Shown here: piece by piece, positions 45,738 through 54,322 of the stretch
Layout: each line of letters begins with the position of its first letter
How positions within the stretch are numbered: position 1 is the first letter of the stretch
Source of the DNA: Rhodobacteraceae bacterium Alg238-R152
GTDB taxonomy: Bacteria; Pseudomonadota; Alphaproteobacteria; Rhodobacterales; Rhodobacteraceae
NCBI GenBank assembly: GCA_900537125.1
Contig: UNRJ01000007.1
Coordinates: forward strand, 186,001-250,000
DNA length: 64,000 nucleotides
Reading direction: 5' to 3'
Notes under the pieces: generated by a model
The model's input: the letters and a program-made list of their open reading frames with translations, nothing else
What the model was told of the DNA's origin: nothing
Databases searched by the model: none
Position numbers and translations under genes: made by a program

Positions 45738-47090
45738 ATGCGCCTGTCCCGCTATTTTCTGCCTGTGTTGAAGGAAACCCCTTCAGAGGCACAGATTGTC
45801 AGCCACCGTTTGATGCTGCGTGCTGGCATGATCAAACAGTCCAGCGCTGGGATTTATTCCTGGTTGCCGCTGGGCTTCAAAGTGCTGCGCAAGATCGAGA
45901 ATATTGTGCACGAAGAGCAGGTACGTGCCGGCCATATTCCAATGCAGATGCCAACGCTGCAGTCGGCGGATCTCTGGAAAGAGAGCGGGCGCTATGACGC
46001 TTATGGCGAAGAGATGCTGCGCATCACAGACCGCCATGACCGGGATATGCTCTATACGCCAACTGCGGAAGAGCTGATCACCGACATTTTCCGCAGCAAT
46101 GTGAGCTCTTACAAAGACTTGCCGCTGACCATGTATCAGATCCAGTGGAAGTTCCGTGATGAGATCCGCCCGCGTTTTGGCGTGATGCGTGGACGTGAAT
46201 TCTACATGAAGGACGGCTATAACTTTGACCTCAGCAAAGAGGACGCGCTGCATGCGTATAACCGTCACCTGGTAAGCTACCTGCGCACCTATGAGCGGAT
46301 GGGGCTTCAGGCAATTCCGATGCGCGCGGACGGTGGCCCAATTGGCGGCGACTATACCCACGAATTCCTGGTGCTGGCAGAAACCGGTGAATCTGAGGTG
46401 TTCTACGATTCTGCAGTGACTGACCTGTCTTTTGGTGATCGTGAGATCGACTATGACAACGTGGAGCAGTGTCAGGGTGTTTTGGAAGAATTCACCACCA
46501 AATACGCCCGTACCGATGAAACCCATGATGACGCGCTGTTTGGTGAGGTTCCAGAAGAGCGTCGCCGCACCGCGCGCGGTATTGAAGTGGGGCAGATTTT
46601 TTACTTTGGCACCAAATACTCTGACGCGCTTGGTGCGCAGGTGCAGACGGCTGAGGGCGAGAAAGTCTCTGTGCATATGGGCAGCCACGGCATTGGCGTG
46701 AGCCGTCTGTTGGGTGCGATCATTGAAGCCAGCCACGACGACAACGGTATTATCTGGCCAGAAGGTGTGACACCGTTCCACGCAGGTATCGTAAACCTCA
46801 AGCAGGGCGATGCAGAGGCCGACGCGGCGTGTGAAGCACTGGAGAAGGCACTGGAAGCGGCTGGTCTTGAGCCGCTGTACGACGACCGCAAAGAGCGTGC
46901 GGGCGGCAAGTTTGCCACTATGGATCTGATTGGTCTGCCGTGGCGCATCACCGTTGGCCCGCGTGGTCTAAAAAATGGCGTTGTTGAGCTGACCAGCCGC
47001 CGGTCCGGCGAGAGCGAAGAGCTGGCACCGGAAGCGGCGGTGGCTAAGCTGATTGAGATCTATGCGGATCACCGTGTGACCGGCCTTTGA
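45738..47090 (+). CDS. proS: Prolyl-tRNA synthetase (short alphaproteobacterial form)
   Basis: 450 residues from the ATG at 45738, giving the family start [15 protein letters not shown]; an in-frame GTG is 6 bases upstream. Class II motifs are visible: [17 protein letters not shown] (motif 1 region), [21 protein letters not shown] (motif 2) and [13 protein letters not shown] (motif 3), then an anticodon-binding domain. It lacks the roughly 180-residue INS editing insertion of enterobacterial ProRS, as is normal for this lineage. An intrinsic terminator follows. Confidence 0.97.
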   Translation: MRLSRYFLPVLKETPSEAQIVSHRLMLRAGMIKQSSAGIYSWLPLGFKVLRKIENIVHEEQVRAGHIPMQMPTLQSADLWKESGRYDAYGEEMLRITDRHDRDMLYTPTAEELITDIFRSNVSSYKDLPLTMYQIQWKFRDEIRPRFGVMRGREFYMKDGYNFDLSKEDALHAYNRHLVSYLRTYERMGLQAIPMRADGGPIGGDYTHEFLVLAETGESEVFYDSAVTDLSFGDREIDYDNVEQCQGVLEEFTTKYARTDETHDDALFGEVPEERRRTARGIEVGQIFYFGTKYSDALGAQVQTAEGEKVSVHMGSHGIGVSRLLGAIIEASHDDNGIIWPEGVTPFHAGIVNLKQGDAEADAACEALEKALEAAGLEPLYDDRKERAGGKFATMDLIGLPWRITVGPRGLKNGVVELTSRRSGESEELAPEAAVAKLIEIYADHRVTGL

Positions 47091-47121
47091 TCGGGAGCTT
47101 CAGCTCAATTGGAAGTTGGAG

Positions 47122-47150
47122 GGCCCTCGCATCACGCGAGGGCCTTTTTT
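47122..47150 (+). terminator. Intrinsic terminator of proS
   Basis: A perfect 9-bp stem, GGCCCTCGC and GCGAGGGCC around ATCAC, followed by six T residues, 31 bp after the proS stop. On the minus strand no T-run follows, so it acts in one direction. Confidence 0.95.
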
Positions 47151-47151
47151 G

Positions 47152-47562
47152 TTAGACTGCAGACACTTGCGCAGGAAGTTTGACTGGCAGTGATTGTAGC
47201 ACCGCAAAGCTGACTTCAATGATGAGGAAACCCCAGATCAGCGGGCTCGCGCCGTTCAGCACTGCGTTGAGCATCCAAGCGGAGAACAGCCAGCGGCCGA
47301 CGGCGTCGTAGCGGGCGAGTTGTGGACTGTTCAGGCGCAGGCGAACTACCGACCAGATGATCACCACACTGCCGAAGAAATTCCCAAAGAGTATTGCGTA
47401 GGCATTTAACTCAGGTAGCGGGGGAAGGCCTGTGGCGGCGTGAGCGCCATTTAAGGCGCTCCACAGGAGGCCAAGTGTGAGTGGCGTCATATAGGGCCAG
47501 GTGATCAACAGATCATACCAGGCAGAGACACGGTACAGGCGATGAAAGGCGGTGGGTGACAT
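47152..47562 (-). CDS. Small four-helix membrane protein, MerR-divergent
   Basis: 136 residues from the ATG at 47562 (MSPTAFHRLYRVSAWYDLL). Four hydrophobic helices are separated by short loops (YMTPLTLGLLWSAL, AYAILFGNFFGSVVIIWSVV, WLFSAWMLNAVLNG, LIWGFLIIEVSFAVLQ). I do not recognise a named family. It is divergent from a MerR-type regulator, whose dyad operator overlaps its promoter, so it is the likely regulated target. Confidence 0.8.
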   Translation of the reverse strand: MSPTAFHRLYRVSAWYDLLITWPYMTPLTLGLLWSALNGAHAATGLPPLPELNAYAILFGNFFGSVVIIWSVVRLRLNSPQLARYDAVGRWLFSAWMLNAVLNGASPLIWGFLIIEVSFAVLQSLPVKLPAQVSAV

Positions 47563-47605
47563 GGTGCATCCTTTTGTCAGTTGTGTTGGATGCGGGGAGG
47601 TGTAA

Positions 47606-47627
47606 ACCTTGGAGTAAGGTCCAAGGT
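47606..47627 (-). promoter_or_regulatory. MerR-type operator and stretched promoter
   Basis: A perfect dyad with 8-bp arms ACCTTGGA and TCCAAGGT separated by 6 bases. On the minus strand it fills the spacer between a -35 TTGACC and a -10-like TTACAC, 19 bp apart. That overlong spacer with a central dyad is the hallmark of promoters activated by MerR-family proteins through DNA distortion. It points at the divergent membrane-protein gene. Confidence 0.85.
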
Positions 47628-47641
47628 CAAGGAGAAAAGAG

Positions 47642-48028
47642 ATGCGGATCGGGACATTGGCTGAGGCAAGCGGCGTGAGCCGGGACACCTTGAGGTATTA
47701 TGAAAAACAAGGGCTTATCCGCGCGGATCGTTGGCCAAATGGGTATCGCGACTACCCGGAGGGCATGGTGGAAATGGTGCGACTGATCCGACAGGGGCAG
47801 GCGTTGGGGTTTTCGCTCAAGGAAATCGGCGCGTTGGTGCAGGGGCTTGGCGGTGGGCTGTCGCAGGGGGAGGTTGAGACGCTTCTAAGCGGTAAGCTGG
47901 CGGAGATTGATGCGCGAATGCAAGAGCTTAGCAACCTGAGGGCGGTTGTTGCACGGCGGTTGGCTGAGGCCTGCCCGTTGGGATTGGATGCGCCGGGATC
48001 GCTTGACCCTAAGCGGGTGGCCTCATAG
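47642..48028 (+). CDS. MerR-family transcriptional regulator
   Basis: 128 residues. The N-terminal winged helix MRIGTLAEASGVSRDTLRYYEKQGLI is followed by a long dimerisation helix (LLSGKLAEIDARMQELSNLRAVVARRL). The C-terminus has a single Cys (EACPLG), not the paired cysteines of CueR or ZntR, so a metal signal is not evident. Its ribosome-binding site AAGGAG overlaps the edge of the shared operator region, which suggests autoregulation. Confidence 0.92.
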   Translation: MRIGTLAEASGVSRDTLRYYEKQGLIRADRWPNGYRDYPEGMVEMVRLIRQGQALGFSLKEIGALVQGLGGGLSQGEVETLLSGKLAEIDARMQELSNLRAVVARRLAEACPLGLDAPGSLDPKRVAS

Positions 48029-48057
48029 GGTCGCGCCAACACAGAACCGGAGCAGTT

Positions 48058-49344
48058 ATGGCAGGTCGCACAGCCCCTTTTTCCCGCTTTGAATGGATGA
48101 TCGCATGGCGGTACTTGCGCGCGCGCAAGGCCGAGGGCGGAGTCAGCACGATGACCTGGATCAGCCTGATTGGCATCACCTTGGCGGTGTTTGCCTTGAT
48201 CGCCACTTTGGCCGTGCGGGCCGGGTTTCGCTCCGAGTTTGTCGGGACGATTTTGGGCGCAAACGCCCATGTAACCGTTTATCAAAGCGGGGAAATTTCC
48301 GAGGCCGGTCTGATCGACCGCACCATCAAAGACTTTGATGGCACGGCGGCCAAGCTGCGGGATGTCCCGGGCGTGATCCGGGCCGCACCGCTGGTGAAAG
48401 GGCAGGTTATGGGTAACCTGCGCAGCCGGAACGCCGGTGTCGAAGTCTTTGGCATGCGGGCGGAGGATTTGGCGCAGTTGCCGCGGATTGCAGACCCGAC
48501 CACTAGTGATGGCGAGATTGGGCGCTACAACGAAGGCATCGCGATTGGCTCTGGGGTGGCACGAGAGCTGGGTGCGCGGGTTGGGGATCGCATTAAGTTG
48601 ATTTCGCCCAACGGTGTCAAGACCGCCTTTGGCACCTCGCCGCGGATCAGCAGCTATGAGGTCGTCTATATCTTCTCCGCTGGGCGGTATGACATTGATC
48701 GCACACGAGTTTATTTGCCATTCTCCGAGGCACAAACGTTCTTTGATCGGGACGGTGTCGCAGATGAAATTGAGGTCATGGTTGCGGAGCCTGAGAAGGT
48801 GGAGGCGCTGGCAGTGCCGTTGATGATGGCTGCAGGGGATCGTGCTTTGGTGTGGACCTGGAAACAGGCCTCGGGTGGATTTTTGAATGCATTGGAAGTG
48901 GAGGACAACGTGATGTTTGTGATCCTCTCCATTCTCGTGCTGATCGCCACAATGAACATTGTTAGTGGTTTGATTATGTTGGTGAAAAACAAAGGACGTG
49001 ACATTGGTATTTTGCGCACCATGGGTCTGACCGAGGGATCGGTGTTACGGGTGTTCTTTATCTGCGGAGCTTTTACCGGCGTGTTGGGCACGGTGTTTGG
49101 CGTGGCGCTGGGGTGTCTGTTTGCGCTCTACATTGATCCTATTTTTTCCTTTGTAAACGTACTCTTAGGTGGTGATGCTTGGGATCCGTCAATCCGAGGA
49201 ATTTACCGATTGCCGGCAAAGCTAGAGCCAGGGGATGTTCTCTCAGCGATGAGCCTGTCACTTGGCCTGGCTTTTGTAGTGACCATTTTTCCGGCGCGGC
49301 GGGCGGCGCGCATGAACCCAGTGGAGGCGCTGCGCTATGAATGA
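48058..49344 (+). CDS. lolC: Lipoprotein-releasing ABC permease LolC/E
   Basis: 428 residues: an N-terminal membrane helix after [22 protein letters not shown], a periplasmic MacB-like domain of about 220 residues, then three C-terminal helices with [24 protein letters not shown] (the FtsX-type coupling helix). Alphaproteobacteria usually carry one LolC/E-type permease, and only one is seen here. With LolD it extracts lipoproteins from the inner membrane. It overlaps lolD by 8 bases. Confidence 0.94.
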   Translation: MAGRTAPFSRFEWMIAWRYLRARKAEGGVSTMTWISLIGITLAVFALIATLAVRAGFRSEFVGTILGANAHVTVYQSGEISEAGLIDRTIKDFDGTAAKLRDVPGVIRAAPLVKGQVMGNLRSRNAGVEVFGMRAEDLAQLPRIADPTTSDGEIGRYNEGIAIGSGVARELGARVGDRIKLISPNGVKTAFGTSPRISSYEVVYIFSAGRYDIDRTRVYLPFSEAQTFFDRDGVADEIEVMVAEPEKVEALAVPLMMAAGDRALVWTWKQASGGFLNALEVEDNVMFVILSILVLIATMNIVSGLIMLVKNKGRDIGILRTMGLTEGSVLRVFFICGAFTGVLGTVFGVALGCLFALYIDPIFSFVNVLLGGDAWDPSIRGIYRLPAKLEPGDVLSAMSLSLGLAFVVTIFPARRAARMNPVEALRYE

Positions 49345-50020
49345 TGTTGTGCTGACGCTAAACGGCGTAGAGAAGTTTTATAACAAAGGCTTAGCCAATG
49401 AAATTTGCGTTCTGAGCGGGGCGCAATTGAACTTGGTCCCTGGTGAACTGGTGGCGCTTGTGGCGCCGTCTGGGGCTGGAAAGTCGACGCTTTTGCACAT
49501 CGCCGGTTTGCTGGATGAAGCGGACAAGGGCTCCGTTGAAATTGACGGGCAAATGTTGAGTGGAAAATCAGATCGACGGCGCACTCGCGCGCGGCGGGAA
49601 GACATTGGATTTGTCTATCAGTTTCACCATTTGTTGCCGGAATTCAGTGCCCTAGAAAACATTGCGCTGCCGCAGATGGCCAATGGGGTGAGCAAGTCTG
49701 ACGCGGAAGTGCGGGGGCGGGAGCTATTGAACACCGTCGGGGTGGCGCATCGGGCCAAACACCGTCCGGCGGAGCTGTCTGGAGGCGAGCAGCAACGGGT
49801 GGCATTTTGCCGAGCGTTGGCCAATAAGCCTCGGATATTGTTGGCAGATGAGCCCACGGGTAATCTTGACCCTGCGACCAGTGATCAGGTGTTTGACGCG
49901 TTGATGACACTGGTGCGGGAAACCGGATTGGCAGCCTTGGTGGCAACCCACAACATGGAATTGGCCGCCCGTATGGATCGGGTGGTGCGGTTAGAAAACG
50001 GTGTTCTGGTGGACGGCTGA
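49337..50020 (+). CDS. lolD: Lipoprotein-releasing ABC ATPase LolD
   Basis: 227 residues with Walker [13 protein letters not shown], signature [16 protein letters not shown] and Walker [16 protein letters not shown]. The start [14 protein letters not shown] is family-typical. It hydrolyses ATP to release lipoproteins to LolA. Overlap with lolC shows one operon. Confidence 0.96.
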   Translation: MNDVVLTLNGVEKFYNKGLANEICVLSGAQLNLVPGELVALVAPSGAGKSTLLHIAGLLDEADKGSVEIDGQMLSGKSDRRRTRARREDIGFVYQFHHLLPEFSALENIALPQMANGVSKSDAEVRGRELLNTVGVAHRAKHRPAELSGGEQQRVAFCRALANKPRILLADEPTGNLDPATSDQVFDALMTLVRETGLAALVATHNMELAARMDRVVRLENGVLVDG

Positions 50021-50211
50021 AACAGGCCGGTCATCGGCCCGTTGCGCACTCTGTTAACGGCCAGAAATTCCACAATTCTTACGTCGGTTTTACGTCTGTA
50101 TCACAACTGTATTGCGGTGGTGGCCCCTTGGTGGTGCTGCCGTGTGTGAGCACAAAGTGCGTTGCGCGGTGTCACAGCCATTAGACTGGATACCTGTACC
50201 CCACAAACGCA

Positions 50212-50241
50212 AAACGCGGCCCTTTTACAAGGACCGCGTTT
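50212..50241 (-). terminator. Intrinsic terminator of the cold-shock gene
   Basis: On the minus strand an 11-bp stem (AAACGCGGTCC with GGGCCGCGTTT, one G-T wobble) and an 8-base loop, followed by T-rich sequence, 21 bp downstream of the csp stop. Confidence 0.85.
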
Positions 50242-50262
50242 CGAATGTCTTTCGCGTTTGGC

Positions 50263-50469
50263 TTATGCCAGTGCGAGGTTGGACGCGGATTCGCGACCGT
50301 CGCGACCTGCTTCGATGTCGAAGGTCACTTTTTGGTTGTCAGCCAGACCAGTCAGGCCGGAGCGCTCAAGCGCGGAAATGTGTACGAACACGTCCTTGCT
50401 GCCGCCGTCTGGCGCGATGAAGCCGAAGCCTTTAGTTGTGTTGAACCATTTTACGGTGCCAGTAGCCAT
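50263..50469 (-). CDS. cspA: CspA-family cold-shock protein
   Basis: 68 residues. RNP1-like KGFGFIAPD and RNP2-like DVFVHISAL identify the single OB-fold domain. It opens MATGTVKWFNTTKGFGFI with AAGGAG before the start. It binds single-stranded nucleic acid as an RNA chaperone. About 120 bases of leader lie upstream without another gene, long enough for a structured 5' UTR as in cspA, though I did not find a defined fold. Confidence 0.96.
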   Translation of the reverse strand: MATGTVKWFNTTKGFGFIAPDGGSKDVFVHISALERSGLTGLADNQKVTFDIEAGRDGRESASNLALA

Positions 50470-50632
50470 TCCGTAGTCTCCTTAAAATAATCTGCCCGCG
50501 ACATGCGGCAGCGCGGCGTGGTCGTCTGTATCGAGAGACTGAACGCCGTTTGAAGGGAGACAGTGGTCGAAATAGAAAAACGTTAGCGGGAGTTACATAA
50601 AGCGATCTGGTGTGACTTGCAAGAGGCGGGTT

Positions 50633-51261
50633 CTATTTTGGTGGCTTCGAGAAAAACGCGGATCGATGTTGGCCGAATTTATGATTGTGCCAGTTGGTAC
50701 GCAAATCGGCGTAAGAAAGCTGTCGCACGCGGCTGGAGGGCAAGTTTGGGTCTCGCACAATAATCACTTGGTTGGCGTTGTCAAAACCCATGACAACAAA
50801 TGTGTGTCCCGGACCCTGATGCACCTCTATCATCACCGGCCGACCCTTTTTTAGACTGCGCTTTATGTCTGCAAGCCCTTTTGAAAACCCGGCATTGGTT
50901 TTTGGGTAGAACCGGATGGACCAATTATACCCTAAACTGCGCAGGCCTTTCTGCATGTCGGCCCAGTAAGTAAACGTCCAGTTTTGTTGTGATTTTGGCT
51001 TGTGATGTTCTGCACGCATTTTGAGGTCGGTTTGTGAATGGGTGCGGCCGTAGTAGGCCAAGACCATGCTGGTGGAGCTTGGCACACAGTAGTCAGGCTT
51101 TTGCCGGACGTGTGGGACGTCTAAGACAACAAGTGTCGAACTCACCGTCACGGGGGGAGTTTATGTTTCGGTATTTCACCGGTGCGGGTGCCTAGTTCCG
51201 CTTGCGCAAAAGAGGTCGAAAGGGCGATTGTGGCAAGTAGACTGAGTATTCGGCGCGGCAT
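50633..51261 (-). pseudogene. Secreted C39-like cysteine peptidase, frameshifted at a C6 run
   Basis: Two frames together make one protein. From the ATG at 51261, behind GAGG, 37 codons encode a signal peptide (MPRRILSLLATIALSTSFAQA) and a short linker ending in KLPP, then TGA at 51150-51148. From 51151 the neighbouring frame encodes 172 residues of a C39-like peptidase: Cys in KPDYCVPSSTSMVLAYYG, His in GPGHTFVVMGFD, Asp in IIVRDPNLP. The break coincides with six C residues (51152-51157); one more C would join them as KLPPVTVSSTLVV. It may be a real mutation, a phase-variable switch or a sequencing error. Confidence 0.8.
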
Positions 51262-51281
51262 ATACTGGTCCTCGCTTCAGT

Positions 51282-51407
51282 TCATTTACGTCGCCGAGTT
51301 TGCGGCAAAAATCCGCTTTGGTCAAAAATAACCGCAATCACCTGGCTGATCTCGGTCTGGTTGCCATTGGCATGATGCATCCAGATATTTAGAGCGCCAG
51401 TGGATTT
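51282..51407 (-). pseudogene. C-terminal remnant of a second 3-methyladenine glycosylase-like gene
   Basis: The minus-strand frame from 51407 encodes KSTGALNIWM and then QTEISQVIAVI. Aligned with the end of the intact tag-like gene 0.7 kb away (KVQDAFNIWM then LTEISRVLAMSL), over half of 26 positions match. A TGA directly upstream (51410-51408) and the lack of any further homology show that only the tail survives. It probably comes from an old tandem duplication, with the acetyltransferase gene now between the copies. Confidence 0.65.
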
Positions 51408-51442
51408 TCACAGGCCAATCTTCGTGAAACGTAAGCGTCATT

Positions 51443-51982
51443 TTACCAGAACTGCGGGTCGTTTAAGGCGGCGACGCAGGTTGGTGTGCCTTGAAGGGGC
51501 GTTAGCGGCGCCTGCGTTAGGGACTGACCTATCCAGCCATGCGGAAAGCTGAGCGGCAATGGCGCCGCGGCCGTGTCCTCGGTGATCGGCTGGAACCCGG
51601 TTTTGCCATAAAACACGGGGCTGCCATAGGTGAGGGCGATATCCGTGCCCTGCGCCCGCAATTCTGCAAGCGCGTGATTGATCAAAGCCTGCCCGATGCC
51701 TTGGCTGTGGCGCCCTGTGGCAACTGCCATGGGGGACAGCAGGCGCACGTGCCGGGGATCTTGGTCGTAGACCATGCGGGAAAACAGAACTGCGCCAACG
51801 AGAGCGTCGCTGTCGAACGCGGTGAACACCCGTGTATCATCGCGTTTGGCATCGCGCAGAAGATTGCTGACCAACATGCCGATTTGCGCACCTTCGTCGG
51901 CGCCTTCTGACGCGGCAAAGGTGGCGGCAAAGAGGGTGATGATCCGGTCTGCTTGGTCTTCAATGCGGTCTGAAAATTCCAT
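51443..51982 (-). CDS. GNAT N-acetyltransferase (YhbS-like)
   Basis: 179 residues from the ATG at 51982; an ATG 39 bases upstream is in frame. The motif A region is AVATGRHSQGIGQALINHAL (acetyl-CoA loop), followed by ALTYGSPVFYGKTGFQPI as in YhbS-type acetyltransferases. Substrate unknown. It lies between the tag-like gene and the fragment of its paralogue. Confidence 0.87.
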   Translation of the reverse strand: MEFSDRIEDQADRIITLFAATFAASEGADEGAQIGMLVSNLLRDAKRDDTRVFTAFDSDALVGAVLFSRMVYDQDPRHVRLLSPMAVATGRHSQGIGQALINHALAELRAQGTDIALTYGSPVFYGKTGFQPITEDTAAAPLPLSFPHGWIGQSLTQAPLTPLQGTPTCVAALNDPQFW

Positions 51983-52042
51983 GTGGCCTGATCTCCGGGT
52001 TGCAAATTGCTTTGCCATCATTCGTGATTGCGGTGGGAAATG

Positions 52043-52705
52043 CTACAGGCTCATCGCCAATACGCGGCTGATTTCAGTGAGGCTGCGGCCGGATTGATCC
52101 ATCCAAATGTTGAAGGCGTCTTGCACCTTTTTCATCGCGCCTTTGGAGGTGGGTTGTTTGTCGATTATGCCTTCGGCAATCAAACGGGCGACCACATCTC
52201 GGGATAAGATGAAGCTGTCTTTGCCGAGGAACCGCAAGGCATACTGCCCGGTGGCGCCGCCGATGCGGGAACCGCCTTTTTTTATGAACTCGAGTTGGGT
52301 GACGTAGTCGGTGCTGGCCCAACCTCCGAGCACTTTGCCTGCGCCGCCGTCTTCGCGTAGGGATTGGATGAAATGGGCGTTTTCCAGCACGGTGCGGATT
52401 TTGGGGCCGTTGCGCACAATGTTGGTGTTGGACATCAGGCTGTCCATGTCCTCGTCATGCATGAAGGCGCAGCGGTCGACGTCAAAGCCGTGAAAGGCTT
52501 CTTCAAAACCGTCCCATTTGGTTTCGATAACCTTCCAGCTGAAGCCTGCCTGAAACACACCTTTGGTGAATTGCGCAAGCCAGCGGTCTTCGGGAATTTG
52601 CGCAAGCTCAGCGGCGGATTTGGGTTTGGCGAGCAAAGCTTCGAGGGCGTCAGCGCCGCCTTTGCGCTCGGCGGAGATGGCGAAGAGGTCGTCGAAGGGG
52701 CGCAT
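52043..52705 (-). CDS. tag: 3-methyladenine DNA glycosylase I-family protein
   Basis: 220 residues. The helix-hairpin-helix region and the core VFQAGFSWKVIETKWDGFEEAFHGFD match Tag glycosylases, which excise 3-methyladenine from alkylated DNA. The N-terminal zinc-binding Cys and the usual CxW start of E. coli Tag are absent, so it belongs to the divergent alphaproteobacterial group and its activity is less sure. A short C-terminal homologue fragment lies at 51282-51407. Confidence 0.82.
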   Translation of the reverse strand: MRPFDDLFAISAERKGGADALEALLAKPKSAAELAQIPEDRWLAQFTKGVFQAGFSWKVIETKWDGFEEAFHGFDVDRCAFMHDEDMDSLMSNTNIVRNGPKIRTVLENAHFIQSLREDGGAGKVLGGWASTDYVTQLEFIKKGGSRIGGATGQYALRFLGKDSFILSRDVVARLIAEGIIDKQPTSKGAMKKVQDAFNIWMDQSGRSLTEISRVLAMSL

Positions 52706-52908
52706 GTTGGTGGGTCCTTTGGTGGCGGATCATTTGAGCGTATTGTCGCCATTTTTGCGTCGAACGCTAGAGCTTGGCCTGTGCATTTTCTCGCAAGGTA
52801 CGGACCAAAATGCTCACGGTGAGGCCAGAGCTTCCTGCAGAGGTCGTTGTAAAACACCACTACGGGCTCTAACTCTTTGTCCAAAGATCGCGTGAAAGGT
52901 GAAATCTT

Positions 52909-53358
52909 ATGGAATGGGACGACTGCAGGGACGCATTTCATGCCGACGGATCGCTGCGCGATATTTATGTTCTCAACACAACAACAGAGGACTGGAGACG
53001 CCTTTTTGACGCGTTTTTGCAGTATGAAAGGACGCTCTATTGCGACGGTGATCCGACGACGATGATCGAAGATCCGGCGACGATATTTGAGGGATGCAGT
53101 GAGCACCACTATCTACTCAAGGTGCTGGTGAGAGGCGTGGCTCTGCATTGCCATTTTTTCACCATTGAAGAGATTGAGATCGATGTTGATCCCAAGGAAA
53201 TCAACTCGCAGCGGGATTTGGATGCTGTTCTGGATGCGATGGGTTCTATCGGACGCGCCTTGGCGAGGCCGGTCATCCTGACTGAGGAAACGACTCAAAA
53301 TATTGTGTGGATCGCATTTGATCCTGCAATGAATGCGTTTGAGTATTTTGAACACTGA
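52909..53358 (+). CDS. Hypothetical cytoplasmic protein, immunity-protein-like size
   Basis: 149 residues, acidic and tryptophan-containing, with no signal peptide, membrane helix or known motif. It reads as a small alpha/beta protein (LFDAFLQYERTLYCDGD, FFTIEEIEIDVDPKEI). Its size and composition recall stand-alone SUKH/immunity-type proteins, but I see no diagnostic residue and no toxin gene beside it. The ATG at 52909 is the most upstream plausible start. Confidence 0.65.
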   Translation: MEWDDCRDAFHADGSLRDIYVLNTTTEDWRRLFDAFLQYERTLYCDGDPTTMIEDPATIFEGCSEHHYLLKVLVRGVALHCHFFTIEEIEIDVDPKEINSQRDLDAVLDAMGSIGRALARPVILTEETTQNIVWIAFDPAMNAFEYFEH

Positions 53359-53472
53359 CGAATTTTAGCGCCATTCAGATTTGGCACTAAGAAAGTCGTG
53401 ACCGGCCACACAGATTTGCGCCCTCAAGCGCCCCATCTTTACCTCCCCTTAACTCAAAAAACCTTAGGTGGC

Positions 53473-53501
53473 CTTGCAGCCCCTCAAACCCATGACTAAG
53501 A
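53473..53501 (+). promoter_or_regulatory. clpP: Possible heat-shock (RpoH) promoter of clpP
   Basis: CTTGCA, 17 bases, then CTAAGA. The CTTG -35 core fits alphaproteobacterial sigma-32 promoters; the -10 matches only partly. It lies 55 bp before the clpP start, a sensible leader length. The call leans on clpP being heat-inducible in this group. Confidence 0.35.
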
Positions 53502-53555
53502 CTCTCTTGGTAGGGTCCGACGGGCGGGCCGCAGAGCGATCAACAGGCAGGCGAT

Positions 53556-54188
53556 ATGAACGACCCTTTTGAAACCTATATGAATACCCTTGTGCCCATG
53601 GTTGTGGAACAGACCAGCCGGGGCGAACGCGCGTATGACATTTTCTCGCGCCTGCTCAAAGAGCGCATCATTTTCCTCAACGGTCCGGTGCATGACGGCA
53701 TGTCGTCCCTGATCGTGGCGCAGCTTCTGCACCTTGAAGCGGAAAACCCGTCCAAAGAGATCAGCATGTACATCAACAGCCCGGGTGGCGTGGTGACCTC
53801 TGGTCTGTCGATCTATGACACCATGCAGTACATCAAGCCGAAGGTATCGACACTGGTAATTGGTCAGGCGGCCTCTATGGGCTCGTTGCTGCTGACCGCG
53901 GGTGAAGCCGGTATGCGCTTCTCCCTGCCAAACAGCCGCGTGATGGTGCACCAGCCGTCCGGTGGCTATCAGGGTCAGGCAACGGACATCATGATCCACG
54001 CCGAAGAGACGCTGAAGCTGAAGCGGCGCCTCAATGAGATTTACGTCAAGCACACCGGCCGCACCTATGAAGAGGTGGAGCAGGGACTTGAGCGCGACAA
54101 CTTTATGTCCGCAGAAGACGCCAAAGAGTGGGGTTTGATCGACGAGATTGTCGAAAACCGCGCCAAAGGTGGTGAAGACGAAAGCTAA
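53556..54188 (+). CDS. clpP: ATP-dependent Clp protease proteolytic subunit
   Basis: 210 residues. The catalytic triad is visible as Ser107 ([11 protein letters not shown]), His132 ([16 protein letters not shown]) and an Asp near 180. Processing and axial-pore sequences are normal ([34 protein letters not shown] region). It forms the tetradecameric peptidase with ClpX, encoded 134 bp downstream. Confidence 0.98.
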   Translation: MNDPFETYMNTLVPMVVEQTSRGERAYDIFSRLLKERIIFLNGPVHDGMSSLIVAQLLHLEAENPSKEISMYINSPGGVVTSGLSIYDTMQYIKPKVSTLVIGQAASMGSLLLTAGEAGMRFSLPNSRVMVHQPSGGYQGQATDIMIHAEETLKLKRRLNEIYVKHTGRTYEEVEQGLERDNFMSAEDAKEWGLIDEIVENRAKGGEDES

Positions 54189-54195
54189 CTATTGG

Positions 54196-54227
54196 GTGCC
54201 CGGTGGCGCAAACACGCTGCCGGGCAC
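54196..54227 (+). terminator. Hairpin between clpP and clpX
   Basis: An 8-bp stem GTGCCCGG/CCGGGCAC with a 16-base loop that can pair further, 7 bases after the clpP stop, followed by TTTCGC. The short T-run suggests partial termination or a processing site that sets the clpP to clpX ratio. Confidence 0.5.
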
Positions 54228-54322
54228 TTTCGCATTGTGCCCACTTTGACGCTGGCCTAAGCTGGCTGAAACGTGGGTAGCCCTCTCCAAATGGGGGCAA
54301 GATTTGGCCTGAAAGGTACGAC

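Noticed and set aside
51392-51439. Short Trp-rich frame starting right after the acetyltransferase stop.
   Set aside because: It overlaps the Tag-like fragment in another frame and has no sign of conservation.
52909-53358. Hypothetical gene as an immunity protein of a toxin system.
   Set aside because: No toxin, secretion gene or diagnostic immunity motif is present; the resemblance is only in size and acidity.
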